Positions 24,242 to 33,640 are shown, counted from the stretch's first letter. The stretch is 64,000 nt of DNA from Flavobacterium subsaxonicum WB 4.1-42 = DSM 21790 (GCF_000422725.1 NZ_AUGP01000002.1:1-64000); one strand, 5' to 3'. Numbers and translations: made by a program. The notes: generated from the letters alone by a model not told the origin.

Positions 24242-26374
24242 ATGAATTTACTCCTCTACATAAACGGGCAGTTGGCCGACCTGGATGCCGGCCAAACCAT
24301 AGCCCAGACCAAACAGGTAAACGACCTTAACAGCCTCGACAACCGGCAGGCCAGTTATACCAATAAATTCAAGCTTCCTAAAACGGCTAACAATACCAAG
24401 ATAATGCAGTTTTTAACTGTGGCCGGAAACAAGTCTACAGTACCCTACCAAAAAAACGAATGCAGCCTTTATAGTTCCAACGGCGAGTGCTTTGTTTACA
24501 ACGGCTGGGCGGTTATTACCGATGGCGGAGACGATTATGAGGCCGTGGTTTACGATGGCATTATAGACCTTTACAAGGCCATAGAAAACCTTACTTTTGC
24601 CAATGTGCCCCTGCCCGAGATTATCCATATAAAATCGCTGCAGGCCGTTAAAAACTCCTGGGATAACGACTTAAACTACCGCTATATACTGGCCGATTAC
24701 AATGGCGATACCGGCAACGTAAACCTGCAGGGCTATGCTATTGTTAATACAGATTATCTGGTGCCATCAGTAAAAGTTAGCTACCTGTGGCGCCGCATTT
24801 TCGAAACTTTTAATATGCAGTATTCCGGGCAGGTGTTTGATACCGAGAATTTTAAAAACCTTTGGCTAACCTACCCTAAAGGGCTAACTACTACCGAGTT
24901 TAATACACAGGTTTTTTATGCCGAAAGCCTGGGCTATGTTAAAAGTGGCTGGTACTACCTTAAAGCTAACGAAGATGGCTACGAAGCTGACGGCTTTACC
25001 ACTACCGATGGCCTTCACCTCTATGCCCAGGAGGCCGGCAACTACCGTATACGCCTACAGGGCAATATATACCCCATGCAAAATAATCGTGAGTTCTTTT
25101 TGGGTAAAAATGCACAGGGCCTTGCTGCCAACCAGGTAAGCGTGTTTAAAGCTGTTGCTACGGTTAGCGATGACAACACGGCTATTAATTTTGATGAAAC
25201 TATTTACCTGGCCCAGAACGAAAGTATTTGTATGGTGCTGCAAAAAACGGTTTTGGGTTTCGGCCTCAGCCTTACCATAGATAAGGTAACCGCTACAGAT
25301 ATAAACTTTTCGTCGTCGCTGGCAGATTTTGGGCTTCGCGATTTTTTAACCGAAATAGTACACCGCTTTGGCCTTACAATGTTTAAAGATAAGTATACCA
25401 ATACTTATCAGTTCTTAACCCTCCAGGAGTTGCTGCAAACACCGCAAACGCTAAACTGGAGCGGTAAATTTGCCAAAAAAGTATCCGAAAATTACATCTA
25501 TGGCAGCTATGCCCAGCGCAACTGGTTCAGGTACAATTATGATGATAAAGAAGGCTCTTTTAACGATGGCTTTATAGACGTTAGCAACGTTAACCTGCCC
25601 GACGCCAAAGATGTTACTAAATCTAAAATTTACAGTCCGGAACAAACACCGGTAAACTACATCCATAAACCAACAAATGTATACAAGCTTTGGGAGAAAG
25701 AAATAACCCGCGAAACTAACGAAGAGGGCCAGGAAACAGATGTAACAACATACAAGTCGTTAGATAAACGCTACTACTTTATGCGGTGCAGCAACCCGGT
25801 TATTGGCGCTGTAATGCTGCAAAGCAAACAGGCCGATGATCTTGTTCTAACCACAAAATACTATCGCGAAAGCTTTTACAAACTCTCTTTTGCCGAGGTT
25901 ACACAAGAGTATTACAACCCCATACGCCAACTGCTTAACCGGTCGCAAATTATTACCGCCGACCTTTGGCTTACCGACGCCGATATTACCGGTTTCGACT
26001 TTAAAAAACTGGTGTACATAGAGCAGCTTTCCAACTACTATCTTGTAAATAAAATAAACAATTACGTTACCGGCAAGCCCACCCGTTGCGAGCTGGTAAG
26101 GGCGTTAACCACCCTTCCCACCGATTTTTTTGGCACCCTTACCATTACGGGCAATGAGAGTACCCTGCTATCGGTACGGTTATATTTTATAAGCAGTTAC
26201 AATTATACAGAGGTGCAGGTGCAGTATTCGGCAAACGCCATTACCTGGACCAATGCTGTAACCACATTGGCCACGCCCGTAATTTTTGATGTACCCGCAC
26301 CCGGCCTGTATTATTTCAGGATAATCGATCCTATAACCGATGCAATTTCTAACCAGATAAGCTTTAATGTATGA
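24242..26374 (+). CDS. large phage tail protein
   Basis: A 710-residue protein (MNLLLYINGQLADLDAGQTI...). The opening LYINGQLADLDxGQTIAxTKQVND and LNSLDNRQASYTNKFKLP resembles a family of large tail proteins next to tape-measure genes in Bacteroidota prophages. A middle part (about residues 360-470) has FGLTMFKDKYTNTYQFLTLQ, similar in style to distal-tail or tail-hub proteins. The last 90 residues look like an Ig/FN3-like module. It is probably part of the tail tip or hub complex. The start follows a repeat block directly; the end overlaps the next gene by 4 bp. Confidence 0.78.
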   Translation: MNLLLYINGQLADLDAGQTIAQTKQVNDLNSLDNRQASYTNKFKLPKTANNTKIMQFLTVAGNKSTVPYQKNECSLYSSNGECFVYNGWAVITDGGDDYEAVVYDGIIDLYKAIENLTFANVPLPEIIHIKSLQAVKNSWDNDLNYRYILADYNGDTGNVNLQGYAIVNTDYLVPSVKVSYLWRRIFETFNMQYSGQVFDTENFKNLWLTYPKGLTTTEFNTQVFYAESLGYVKSGWYYLKANEDGYEADGFTTTDGLHLYAQEAGNYRIRLQGNIYPMQNNREFFLGKNAQGLAANQVSVFKAVATVSDDNTAINFDETIYLAQNESICMVLQKTVLGFGLSLTIDKVTATDINFSSSLADFGLRDFLTEIVHRFGLTMFKDKYTNTYQFLTLQELLQTPQTLNWSGKFAKKVSENYIYGSYAQRNWFRYNYDDKEGSFNDGFIDVSNVNLPDAKDVTKSKIYSPEQTPVNYIHKPTNVYKLWEKEITRETNEEGQETDVTTYKSLDKRYYFMRCSNPVIGAVMLQSKQADDLVLTTKYYRESFYKLSFAEVTQEYYNPIRQLLNRSQIITADLWLTDADITGFDFKKLVYIEQLSNYYLVNKINNYVTGKPTRCELVRALTTLPTDFFGTLTITGNESTLLSVRLYFISSYNYTEVQVQYSANAITWTNAVTTLATPVIFDVPAPGLYYFRIIDPITDAISNQISFNV

Positions 26375-26661
26375 TACAGCAACTAAAAACCTTAACGCCC
26401 TTTATCCATTTTGGCTTAGGGGCAAACCAAAAGCAGGTGGCCGCGGGGCAGCCCGTAACCATTTGGCTCGACACCCTGTACAACCAGGAGGCCTATACCT
26501 TCAGGCTGGCAGCAGTAGGTAGCCAAATAACAAAAATATCCAATTATGAATATCAAGTTACCTATGCCGCAGCCGGAAGTTACACCATAAACTTCACTGT
26601 AAACAGTGCAGATAAAACCATAAGCCTTGCAAGTAATACTTTAAACCTAACCGTAGTATAA
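26371..26661 (+). CDS. small PKD/Ig-like phage tail protein
   Basis: A 96-residue single-domain protein. The pattern VAAGQPVTIWLDT, YEYQVTYAAAGSYTINFTV and SLASNTLNLTVV is that of a PKD/Ig-like beta-sandwich, with the aromatic Y-T-F and the G-S-Y-T-I strand. Small Ig-like proteins decorate tails or capsids and bind cell-surface sugars weakly. It overlaps both neighbours (4 bp upstream, 1 bp downstream), so it belongs to the tail operon. Confidence 0.7.
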   Translation: MIQQLKTLTPFIHFGLGANQKQVAAGQPVTIWLDTLYNQEAYTFRLAAVGSQITKISNYEYQVTYAAAGSYTINFTVNSADKTISLASNTLNLTVV

Positions 26662-29594
26662 TGGCAAAACAAAAAATAGTCCTGGCGCAGTTAGACCTCG
26701 ATGTCAAGGGGCTTATAAAAGCCACAGAAGAATCAGAAAAAGCCATAAAAAAGCTTAAAAACCGCATGGCCGAACTTCAGGATGCAGGACAGGAAACATC
26801 GGCCGGGTTTGCAAGTTTACAGCAGCAACTGGAACGCCTTACCGATGCGTTAGAAGACCAGCAGGATGCCGTAAAAGAACTCCGCAAAAAAAATGAAGAC
26901 CTGGCCGATGCCCAAAAAGATACCGCAAAGGCTACCAAAAAACAAACCGAAGCACATAACGACCTTTCAGACAGCCTGGATGCCGCAACAAGCGCCGCCA
27001 CCGGCTTAAAGGCTGCTGTTAGCAGTACCGCAACACAGGTAGCCGGGCTGGGTACGGCAGCGGTAACATCGGCAACGGGTGTAGAGCAGCTAAACCAGTC
27101 GCTAACCACACAGGCGGCACTAAATGCGCAGGTTAGCGAGGCCAACACAAAGGGTATAAAAACCTTTAACGATTATAAAGACCAGGTTGCAGAAAGCTTT
27201 AACAGCATAAACATTTTAAACGGCGGCCTTGGCGGATTAATATCGCGCGCGCAGGAAGCCGGTGGCGCGGGCCCCTTATTAAAAAATGCTTTCGATGGTA
27301 TGGCCTCGGGCATTGGCGGCATGACAAAGAGTTCGCTGGCCTTTATGGCAACACCCATAGGTGCTGTGCTGGCAGTCATAGGCCTTGCTGTTAGCGCGCT
27401 GGTAAGCTATTTTAAAGACTCTCAGGAGGGTATGGATAAGCTAACTGCCGTAACAAGGCCACTGCAATCGGTGTTTAGTGCCTTAAACGTAGTGTTGCAA
27501 AATGTAGGCAAATACCTGTCAGATCTTTTTACAGACCCGGTTGAATCCCTCAAAAAATTCGGGAATTTTGTACAGGAAAACGTTGTAAACCGTTTTATGG
27601 GTATGGCAGAGCTGCTGCCTAACCTTGGCAAAGCAATTGGCCTGTTGTTTGAAGGCGAATTTGGCAAAGCCGGCAAAGTAGCCGCCGATGCCGTGGGTAA
27701 AGTTGCCATTGGCACAGAAAATATTACAGATAAGGTGGCCGGTGCGGCAAAGCAAACCTCTGCCTTTTTACAAGATGCCTGGCAAAGGGGCCAGCAAATA
27801 GACCAATTGCAAAAACAACTGGATAAAAGCCTTGCCGATTATACCAAAACCCACAGCAGCCTGGGTATCGAGCTGGAAAAGCAAAACACCATTGCCGACG
27901 ATACCAACGCTACCTTTGCACAGCGCGAAACCGCAGCAAAAAAAGCACTTACCACACAGCAGGAGCAAAACAAACTGGCGCTGGCCCGCATGGATACCGA
28001 GATTAAGATCTTAGATCTTAAACTTCAGGAAAATGGCGTTACCGATGCCGAAAAAGTGCAGTTGGCAGAGCTTAAGGCCAAACGAGACGAAACAGCTGCC
28101 CAGTACACAGCGGGCGAAAAAGTACTTCATGATAAAATTGGCGGCATAAGGCAGGAGGCTAACGATACAGAAAAAGCCCGCAGGCAGCAATTGCTGGATG
28201 ATGCCCTTGCCAAACAAAAGCAACAGCTCGACCTGTTTATAGCGCAGGGCAGCGCGAAATCTAAAACATTACAGCAGGAAATTGATTTTGAGAACAGCAA
28301 AGCAGCACAAACTATTGCTATACTGGATAAAGAGCTTAAGGCTAAAAAAATTACCCGCGAGCAGTACGACAAAGAAAAATTAAATACAGAACAACAGCAG
28401 CTTAAGGCCATTGCCGATGCTACTGCCGCTTATGCCCAGGCCGAACTCGATTTGTATGTGCAAAACAATGCAAATAAACTGGAAGGCGAAAAACTGCTGA
28501 CGGCTGAGCTTGTTAAAGCCGAGAACGACAGGCTCGAAAAAATTAAGATCGAGAAGCTAAAGATACTGGATATAGAAACCGGTATTAGCCAGCAGAGTAT
28601 TGAAGAGAAACGCAGGCTTAACCAGCAGCTTACTACCGAAGACCTTGCTTACCTTACGCAAAAGGCCGCCACCGAAACGGAGTTTAAAAACCAGATGAAG
28701 GAAAACGATGAGGCACTGGAGGCACAGGTTAAAGCACAAAAAACTGCACAGGCACAGGCCGATAAAGATATTGCCGTAGCCAACGCCCAAACCCAGTACG
28801 ACGCCGATATACTGCTGGAACAGCAACGTTTTGCTGCCGAACTGGAAACCCTGCAGGAACAGTACGATAGCAAACTGCTTACAAAGAAGCAATACGATAC
28901 AATGGTAGACCAGGCTACAGAACGTAGTGCCGATAACCAAGAAAAAATAGAGCAGGCAAAAAATACGGCAGTAGCATCTCAGTATGCTACGTTGTTTGGC
29001 AATGTATCGCAATTACTGGGCAAAAAAACAGCGGCCGGTAAAGCAGCCGCTATTGCAGAGGCTACTATGAATACATACAATGGGGTTACACAGGTTTGGG
29101 CTTCCGACAGTATTTTACCAGAGCCTGCTGCAACCATTGCCAAAGTGGCAAGTACAGCACTTGTAGTGGCATCGGGCTTATCGGCAGTAAAAAAAATAAC
29201 CAGCACAAAAGCCCCAAAGGCAGCAAAAGGTGCATTATTTAATATTGGCGGCAACAGGCACAGCAATGGCGGCACTATGTTTACCGGTGCCGATGGTACC
29301 CGTTTTGAGGCCGAGCAGGGCGAACTTATTGGGGTTATGAACCGTAATGCCGCTGCACACTTTATGGCGTTTAACAACGCATTTCCGGCGGGGGGCAGTT
29401 CGGGCACGCCCAATTACTTTGCCAGTGGCGGCATTGTGTCGAGAGAAATGACACAACCGGGGCTTAATGTAGATGAGCTTGCTGCTAAAATAGCCGTGGC
29501 CAATGCTGCCCTGCCCGCCCCGGTTGTGGCCGTACAGGATATTATAACCCAGGGCAACAGCTACGTGCAGGTGCGCGATGCGGCTAATTTTTAA
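26661..29594 (+). CDS. tail tape-measure protein
   Basis: 977 residues, the longest phage gene here. Long coiled-coil runs rich in Ala/Gln/Lys/Glu (residues about 10-130 and 400-780) flank hydrophobic segments near 225-250 (AFMATPIGAVLAVIGLAVSA) and a Gly/Ala-rich C-terminal region (KAAKGALFNIGGNRHSNGGT). This is the classic tape-measure layout, which sets tail length and helps DNA entry. By the usual 0.15 nm per residue rule the tail would be about 150 nm long, as in siphoviruses (inference). It is intact, without frameshift, and a terminator follows. Confidence 0.92.
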   Translation: MAKQKIVLAQLDLDVKGLIKATEESEKAIKKLKNRMAELQDAGQETSAGFASLQQQLERLTDALEDQQDAVKELRKKNEDLADAQKDTAKATKKQTEAHNDLSDSLDAATSAATGLKAAVSSTATQVAGLGTAAVTSATGVEQLNQSLTTQAALNAQVSEANTKGIKTFNDYKDQVAESFNSINILNGGLGGLISRAQEAGGAGPLLKNAFDGMASGIGGMTKSSLAFMATPIGAVLAVIGLAVSALVSYFKDSQEGMDKLTAVTRPLQSVFSALNVVLQNVGKYLSDLFTDPVESLKKFGNFVQENVVNRFMGMAELLPNLGKAIGLLFEGEFGKAGKVAADAVGKVAIGTENITDKVAGAAKQTSAFLQDAWQRGQQIDQLQKQLDKSLADYTKTHSSLGIELEKQNTIADDTNATFAQRETAAKKALTTQQEQNKLALARMDTEIKILDLKLQENGVTDAEKVQLAELKAKRDETAAQYTAGEKVLHDKIGGIRQEANDTEKARRQQLLDDALAKQKQQLDLFIAQGSAKSKTLQQEIDFENSKAAQTIAILDKELKAKKITREQYDKEKLNTEQQQLKAIADATAAYAQAELDLYVQNNANKLEGEKLLTAELVKAENDRLEKIKIEKLKILDIETGISQQSIEEKRRLNQQLTTEDLAYLTQKAATETEFKNQMKENDEALEAQVKAQKTAQAQADKDIAVANAQTQYDADILLEQQRFAAELETLQEQYDSKLLTKKQYDTMVDQATERSADNQEKIEQAKNTAVASQYATLFGNVSQLLGKKTAAGKAAAIAEATMNTYNGVTQVWASDSILPEPAATIAKVASTALVVASGLSAVKKITSTKAPKAAKGALFNIGGNRHSNGGTMFTGADGTRFEAEQGELIGVMNRNAAAHFMAFNNAFPAGGSSGTPNYFASGGIVSREMTQPGLNVDELAAKIAVANAALPAPVVAVQDIITQGNSYVQVRDAANF

Positions 29595-29601
29595 GCAAAA
29601 A

Positions 29602-29630
29602 AATTCCCGCTCAACAGGCGGGAATTATAG
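29602..29630. terminator. terminator between tape measure and the convergent accessory gene
   Basis: AATTCCCGC-tcaacag-GCGGGAATT, preceded by an A-run. It is usable in both directions and lies 8 bp after the tape-measure stop. Confidence 0.8.
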
Positions 29631-29634
29631 TTAT

Positions 29635-30430
29635 TTATTTTATAGTAATAAGGCACGGTATAACCTTTTGCAACGTATTGGCAGAATCATCAAACATTAC
29701 AGCCTGTGTTTTAAACAATGTAAAGCTTTTTATTTTATTGGCCTTTAGCAATTCTAACTCTGCCTCGGTAAGTACAAATTCTGTATTATAAATGGGTGTC
29801 GGCCCCTTTGCGTTCTTTTCAACCAAAGCATCCTTTTGTATCTTTTTGTTGTTTTCTAATTCAAGGGTAACACCTCTGCCGCCGGTACCTTCGCCATCTT
29901 TACCCGTTTGCAGGCTCATTTTATAAACCACAGAGCTGCCGTCTACAAATTTATATTTAGCAATGGTAAAAACATACTTTTCTTCTACCGTATAGCTAAT
30001 TATTGTTTCGTCAAACATGCCTTTTACTATATAATCGCAATAATAATCTGCCGGCAGGGTAAAATTAAGCGGTGTAAAAGGTGCATTATACCCTTTTTGA
30101 TATTTTATAGTACACCGTTTCGCCATTGCCCTCCAGTTTAAATTTGTAGTATGTTGCCATATAACCGGTAGACGATGTAATGTCGGCCACCTTAAAAGTC
30201 CTGCCTTTAAGAGCATTGGGGTCGGTAGTACTATTGCTGCCTTTATAAGTAGTCAGCGTTGCTTCATCGGCATAAAAATCTTTGTAGCCGCCATCATATT
30301 CAAGCATACTGGCGCTAAGGTCGTTTATTTTTACATCGTAGCCTTTTAAAAGTTCGGGCTTTAATTTAGGCATTTGCGCAAAGGCTGTAAGAGAGCACAA
30401 AATGGCAAGCAGTAGTAAAATTCTTTTCAT
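29635..30430 (-). pseudogene. secreted protein gene split by a frameshift
   Basis: The minus-strand frame from 30430 encodes a signal peptide (MKRILLLLAILCSLTAFAQ) and about 112 further residues, ending ETVYYKISKRV-stop at 30086. The neighbouring frame continues with GYNAPFTPLNFTLPADYYCD to 29635. Removing one base from the five-T run at 30094-30098 (five A on the coding strand) joins them into one protein of about 264 residues with sequence ISKGYNAPF at the joint. It is therefore either a recent pseudogene or a homopolymer sequencing error. The product is unrecognised, an exported host-type protein in the middle of phage genes. It converges with the tape-measure gene. Confidence 0.7.
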
Positions 30431-30525
30431 TAGATAATAATTGTCTGGGTTAAGATTCCGAAAAATAATTGTTTTTACGATTTCAAAGATATAAGAATTT
30501 TTATATCTCATAAAATTATTTTAGC

Positions 30526-30765
30526 ATGTTACAGCACATTTTGTCCGGCTGGAAAAACTACCTGAGCAAAAGCGCGGTTACAGAGATAGTAGCCCAGCAG
30601 CGGGCCAGCATTTGCGCCACCTGCCCACATGCAAAGCAAGGTAAAATACTGGCCTTTATAAAAGATAGTTTAAAAGAGGCAGAAGGCGCTTACTGCGCCG
30701 CCTGCCACTGCCCGCTAAGCGCCAAAGTGCGCAGCAACGATATTTGCCCTGAGAACAAATGGTAA
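30526..30765 (+). CDS. small zinc-ribbon-like phage protein
   Basis: A 79-residue protein with six cysteines placed as two knuckles: ICATCPHA near residue 30 and YCAACHCPL near residue 57, plus a final ICPENKW. This suggests a zinc ribbon or rubredoxin-like fold. Similar small proteins occur in Bacteroidota prophages beside tape-measure and protease genes; their role is unknown. It is on the plus strand, unlike the accessory genes on both sides, and is 4 bp from the next small gene. Confidence 0.72.
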   Translation: MLQHILSGWKNYLSKSAVTEIVAQQRASICATCPHAKQGKILAFIKDSLKEAEGAYCAACHCPLSAKVRSNDICPENKW

Positions 30766-30769
30766 ACAA

Positions 30770-31012
30770 ATGACGCGTTATGAAACAATACAAAGCCTTG
30801 GCGACAACTTTATTAAGCTAATGGGCAAGAACCTTATACCACTGCATATACTGGACTGGAAAGTGTATTATGAGGCCTACCTTAAAGAAGCCGATGCACT
30901 TGCCCAGCACCGCGGCAAACGCAACAAAACCCGCGCCGCCGGCAATGTTGCCGATACTTATAAAATTAGCGAGCGCAGCATGTTTAGCATTATTGCCTTT
31001 ATGGAGGGGTAA
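30770..31012 (+). CDS. small phage protein, unknown
   Basis: An 80-residue, helical, basic protein (MTRYETIQSLGDNFIKLMGK..., KNKTRAAGNVADTYKISERS). No motif is recognised; the middle KISERSMFSIIAFMEG could be a degenerate helix-turn-helix. It is coupled to the zinc-ribbon gene (4-bp gap) and then faces the minus-strand accessory genes. Confidence 0.6.
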   Translation: MTRYETIQSLGDNFIKLMGKNLIPLHILDWKVYYEAYLKEADALAQHRGKRNKTRAAGNVADTYKISERSMFSIIAFMEG

Positions 31013-31026
31013 TAACCATTAAGCAA

Positions 31027-31221
31027 CTATTTAAGCTTAGAATACTCTTTTCTACGCTGTATCAAATGCCTGCGTATGTAAGGGTTATTCTCTTCTTCGT
31101 CTTCAAAAATATCTTTTTTGGGGCGTTTTGTAGTAAGTAAATTAATAAGCATAAAAAACCCGAAATAAAGAATTACCCCTATGGTAGTGTAAAAAGAATA
31201 TTTTAATAAGTAATAGAGCAT
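31027..31221 (-). CDS. small single-pass membrane protein, unknown
   Basis: A 64-residue protein with one strong transmembrane helix (FYTTIGVILYFGFFMLINLL, residues about 10-29) and a highly charged cytoplasmic tail (acidic DIFEDEEENN followed by basic RRHLIQRRKEYSKLK). It lies 3 bp downstream of the gene at 31225-31524, so they are cotranscribed leftward. It could be an accessory (moron) membrane protein such as a superinfection-exclusion factor; there is no sequence proof. Confidence 0.6.
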   Translation of the reverse strand: MLYYLLKYSFYTTIGVILYFGFFMLINLLTTKRPKKDIFEDEEENNPYIRRHLIQRRKEYSKLK

Positions 31222-31224
31222 AAA

Positions 31225-31524
31225 TTAAATATCGTTATAATCTACAAATGTTGCAACCTCAACCTTTTTTTGCTCAGGGGCGTAGCCTTTGCGTGCTGCC
31301 CATACAAGATAATCGGCATAATGCAATTCGTTTTGCAACTGTGGAGACATTTTACTTTTAGATGTATTATCTTTAACACCCTTCAATCTTTTTAGAAAAG
31401 GCTGAAATACATACGCTTCTAACAAAAAAGCTTCAACAAAAAACAGGATAAAGGCAAACAAAGCTGCCAAACTCCGCATACCATCAATGTCAGTAACTGA
31501 GCTTACAACATTAAAAACTACCAT
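31225..31524 (-). CDS. small membrane protein, unknown
   Basis: A 99-residue protein with an N-terminal hydrophobic helix (SLAALFAFILFFVEAFLLEAYV, residues about 18-39) and a charged C-terminal part (KGVKDNTSKSKMSPQLQNEL..., YAPEQKKVEVATFVDYNDI). It is unrecognised. It forms a leftward operon with the genes at 31027 and 31592 in a phage region otherwise read rightward, an arrangement typical of lysogeny-expressed accessory genes. Confidence 0.6.
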   Translation of the reverse strand: MVVFNVVSSVTDIDGMRSLAALFAFILFFVEAFLLEAYVFQPFLKRLKGVKDNTSKSKMSPQLQNELHYADYLVWAARKGYAPEQKKVEVATFVDYNDI

Positions 31525-31591
31525 AATTTGTGTGTTTTATATACAGGCTATACACCGGCAAGATATATAAAATTGCTGCAAAAGCAAAAAT

Positions 31592-32041
31592 TTATTTAGT
31601 GTCGGCCACAGTAATGGCAGCAACCTCTTTAGCAGCTCCGCTAAAAGTAAACACAAGCGCATTATTTTGTAAATAAGCACTCCAGTTTTTACCGGATATG
31701 TCCGTTTTAATTTCTTTAACCGTAAGGGTTTCTGTATCAATAAACAGTAACGATGTGGTACTGCCATCGGGCGCATCCCACCGTTGTAAAAAAATGCCGT
31801 TAAAAGCAATGTAAAGCCAGTCGCCAAACAACATACGCTCCAGTTGGGGCAGTTCGGGGTAGCTTTTAAGATAGATGGAGTCGGCATTATCGCCCGGCAG
31901 GCTGCCTGCAAAACGGCAGTACAGGTTAAACTGGCTCTGCTGGTAAAAAACACTCCAGGCATTAAGCGCAGGCAAATCGGCCAGCACCACCTTTTGCGGG
32001 GTTTGCGGTTGTTTCTTTTTAAAAAAGTTAAAGAAAGACAT
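31592..32041 (-). CDS. hypothetical cytoplasmic protein of the minus-strand accessory operon
   Basis: A 149-residue soluble protein, MSFFNFFKKKQPQTPQKVVL..., with a Trp/Phe/Tyr-rich beta-like body (FNLYCRFAGSLPGDNADSIY, FGDWLYIAFNGIFLQRWD). No known family is recalled. It is the first gene of the leftward trio (then 31225 and 31027). It starts next to a tandem-repeat block, so its promoter would have to lie within about 40 bp of the repeat or inside it. Confidence 0.6.
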   Translation of the reverse strand: MSFFNFFKKKQPQTPQKVVLADLPALNAWSVFYQQSQFNLYCRFAGSLPGDNADSIYLKSYPELPQLERMLFGDWLYIAFNGIFLQRWDAPDGSTTSLLFIDTETLTVKEIKTDISGKNWSAYLQNNALVFTFSGAAKEVAAITVADTK

Positions 32042-32079
32042 GGTAAACGGTATTAATGCCGCAAAGATAAGGGTTTACT

Positions 32080-32506
32080 GCAACAACCACTTCAGTACTA
32101 AAAGCTGGAAACGGTTGTAACTTTGCAGTATCAAAAGTCCTCTCCCCCTCCCGATGGCTATCGGGACTCTCCGAATGAAAAGGGAGCATGAACGGGAACA
32201 GTTTGAGTAAGCACATTGGAGTGAAGCTATCCCCTCTCCAAGGGAGAGGGTTAGGGTGAGGCCAAAACACTGCAACAACCACTTCAGTACTAACAGATGG
32301 AAACCGCCGTAACTTTGCAGTATCAAAAGTCCTCTCCCCCAACCCCCCCCCCAAGGAGAGGGGAGCATGTACGGGAACAGCTTGAGTAAGCAAGTTGGAG
32401 TGAAGCTATCCCCTCTCCAAGGGAGAGGGTTAGGGTGAGGCCAAAACACTGCAACAACCACTTCAGTACTAACAGATGGAAACCGCCGTAACTTTGCAGT
32501 ATTAAA
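32080..32506. repeat. tandem repeat, unit about 180-190 bp, 2.3 copies
   Basis: Copies begin with GCAACAACCACTTCAGTACT at 32080, 32272 and 32451 (periods 192 and 179). Each unit holds AACTTTGCAGTAT, CCTCTCCCC, GGGAACAG-TTGAGTAAGCA, AGTGAAGCTATCCCCTCTCC and GGGAGAGGGTTAGGGTGAGG. It is of the same CCTCTCC family as 23757-24180. The rest of 32507-32617 is TTTAAGACTTCC/TCAATCTT-type tract leading into the protease gene. No gene in 32042-32617. Confidence 0.85.
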
Positions 32507-32617
32507 ACAAGGGAACAAGTAGCTACCTTCCCATTTTAAGACTTCCAGCTTTAGACCTTCGATTTTAAGACTCCTCAATCCTTCAATCTTAAATATTTCA
32601 ATCTTTCAATTTAATGA

Positions 32618-33640
32618 ATGACAGGAAACATTTATATCTCCGGCCAGATAGGCACTTTTGACGGCACACCCGGCGTAGAGCTTGTAGATGTGGTGGGCCA
32701 GGTAAAAAAACAGCTCAAAGCCACTGCCTTTAACGTGCACATTAACAGCGAGGGCGGACTGGTAGATGTGGGTTTCGACATCTACAACTACCTAAAAGCC
32801 CTGGGCAAGCCCGTTACCACCATAGGGTCGGGGATTGTAGCCAGCATTGCCACCGTAATTTTTATGGCCGGCACACAAAGGCAGGTGCGCGAAAACACCC
32901 CGTTTATGATTCACCTACCCTGGGGCGGCTCTATGGGCACGGCCGATGAGCTGGAGCAGTTTGCAGACCAGCTGCGCGCCATCGAAAAAAAGATGGTAGG
33001 CTTTTACAAAAAAGCCCTCAACGTGCAGGAGCAGGCCATTATGCCGCTCTTAAAAAACGAAACCTGGCTTACGGGCAATCAGCTCTCGGCACTTGGTTTT
33101 ACTACCTCGCGGCAGGTTAAGGCCGCAGCAAAAGCTTTCATTAACCCTAACTCACCTATGAGAGGAACGTTTACCGACAAAGACAGGCACTGGATGGAAG
33201 GCCTGTTTACCAAAGTACTGGGCAAGTTTAAAAGCGCCCATATTTTTAACAAGATCGTACAGGATGCCACCGGCGCCGAGATCGATTTTACCGACTTGCC
33301 CGATGATGCACTAATTGAAGTTGGCGCCACCGCCACTGTAGACGGCGCACCGGCCGAAGGCGAATACCTGCTGCCCGATGGCTTTACCTATGTGTTTGAA
33401 GCCGGCGAACTTACCGAGATTATTGAACCCGAAGAGGATGCCCCCGCAGCATCGTTAAGGGCAGAGAACAAAAACCTTAAACGCCAGCTTGGCCTTATTA
33501 AAAACGAGGTGCTGGCCCTTAAAAAACAGGTGGGCAGCCGCTACAGCATAGATGGTAAAAAGGTAGCCGCCCGCAGGCCCGGCACATCCGACAGGACTAA
33601 TGGCATGAAGCAATATTTGCAGAATAAAAACAAAAAGTAA
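32618..33640 (+). CDS. ClpP-like (S14) prohead protease
   Basis: 340 residues. The N-terminal 190 residues are ClpP-like: INSEGG (oxyanion loop), the nucleophile Ser76 in GIVASIATVIFMAG and the His99 of FMIHLPWGG. The C-terminal 150 residues include an acidic stretch and a coiled coil (RAENKNLKRQLGLIKNEVLA) that could act as scaffold, with a basic end. Such proteins mature the capsid by cleaving scaffold or capsid termini. The gene ends TAATG, overlapping the capsid gene start by one base. A second ATG four bases upstream (32614) is out of frame. Confidence 0.9.
   Translation: MTGNIYISGQIGTFDGTPGVELVDVVGQVKKQLKATAFNVHINSEGGLVDVGFDIYNYLKALGKPVTTIGSGIVASIATVIFMAGTQRQVRENTPFMIHLPWGGSMGTADELEQFADQLRAIEKKMVGFYKKALNVQEQAIMPLLKNETWLTGNQLSALGFTTSRQVKAAAKAFINPNSPMRGTFTDKDRHWMEGLFTKVLGKFKSAHIFNKIVQDATGAEIDFTDLPDDALIEVGATATVDGAPAEGEYLLPDGFTYVFEAGELTEIIEPEEDAPAASLRAENKNLKRQLGLIKNEVLALKKQVGSRYSIDGKKVAARRPGTSDRTNGMKQYLQNKNKK

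Noticed and set aside
30086..30100. Programmed ribosomal frameshift
   Set aside because: The shift needed is +1 at an A-run, without slippery heptamer of the -1 type or a pseudoknot; a simple indel is more likely.
32080..32506. CRISPR-like array
   Set aside because: Units of 179-192 bp made of dispersed palindromic repeat, no short constant repeat with unique spacers and no cas genes nearby.
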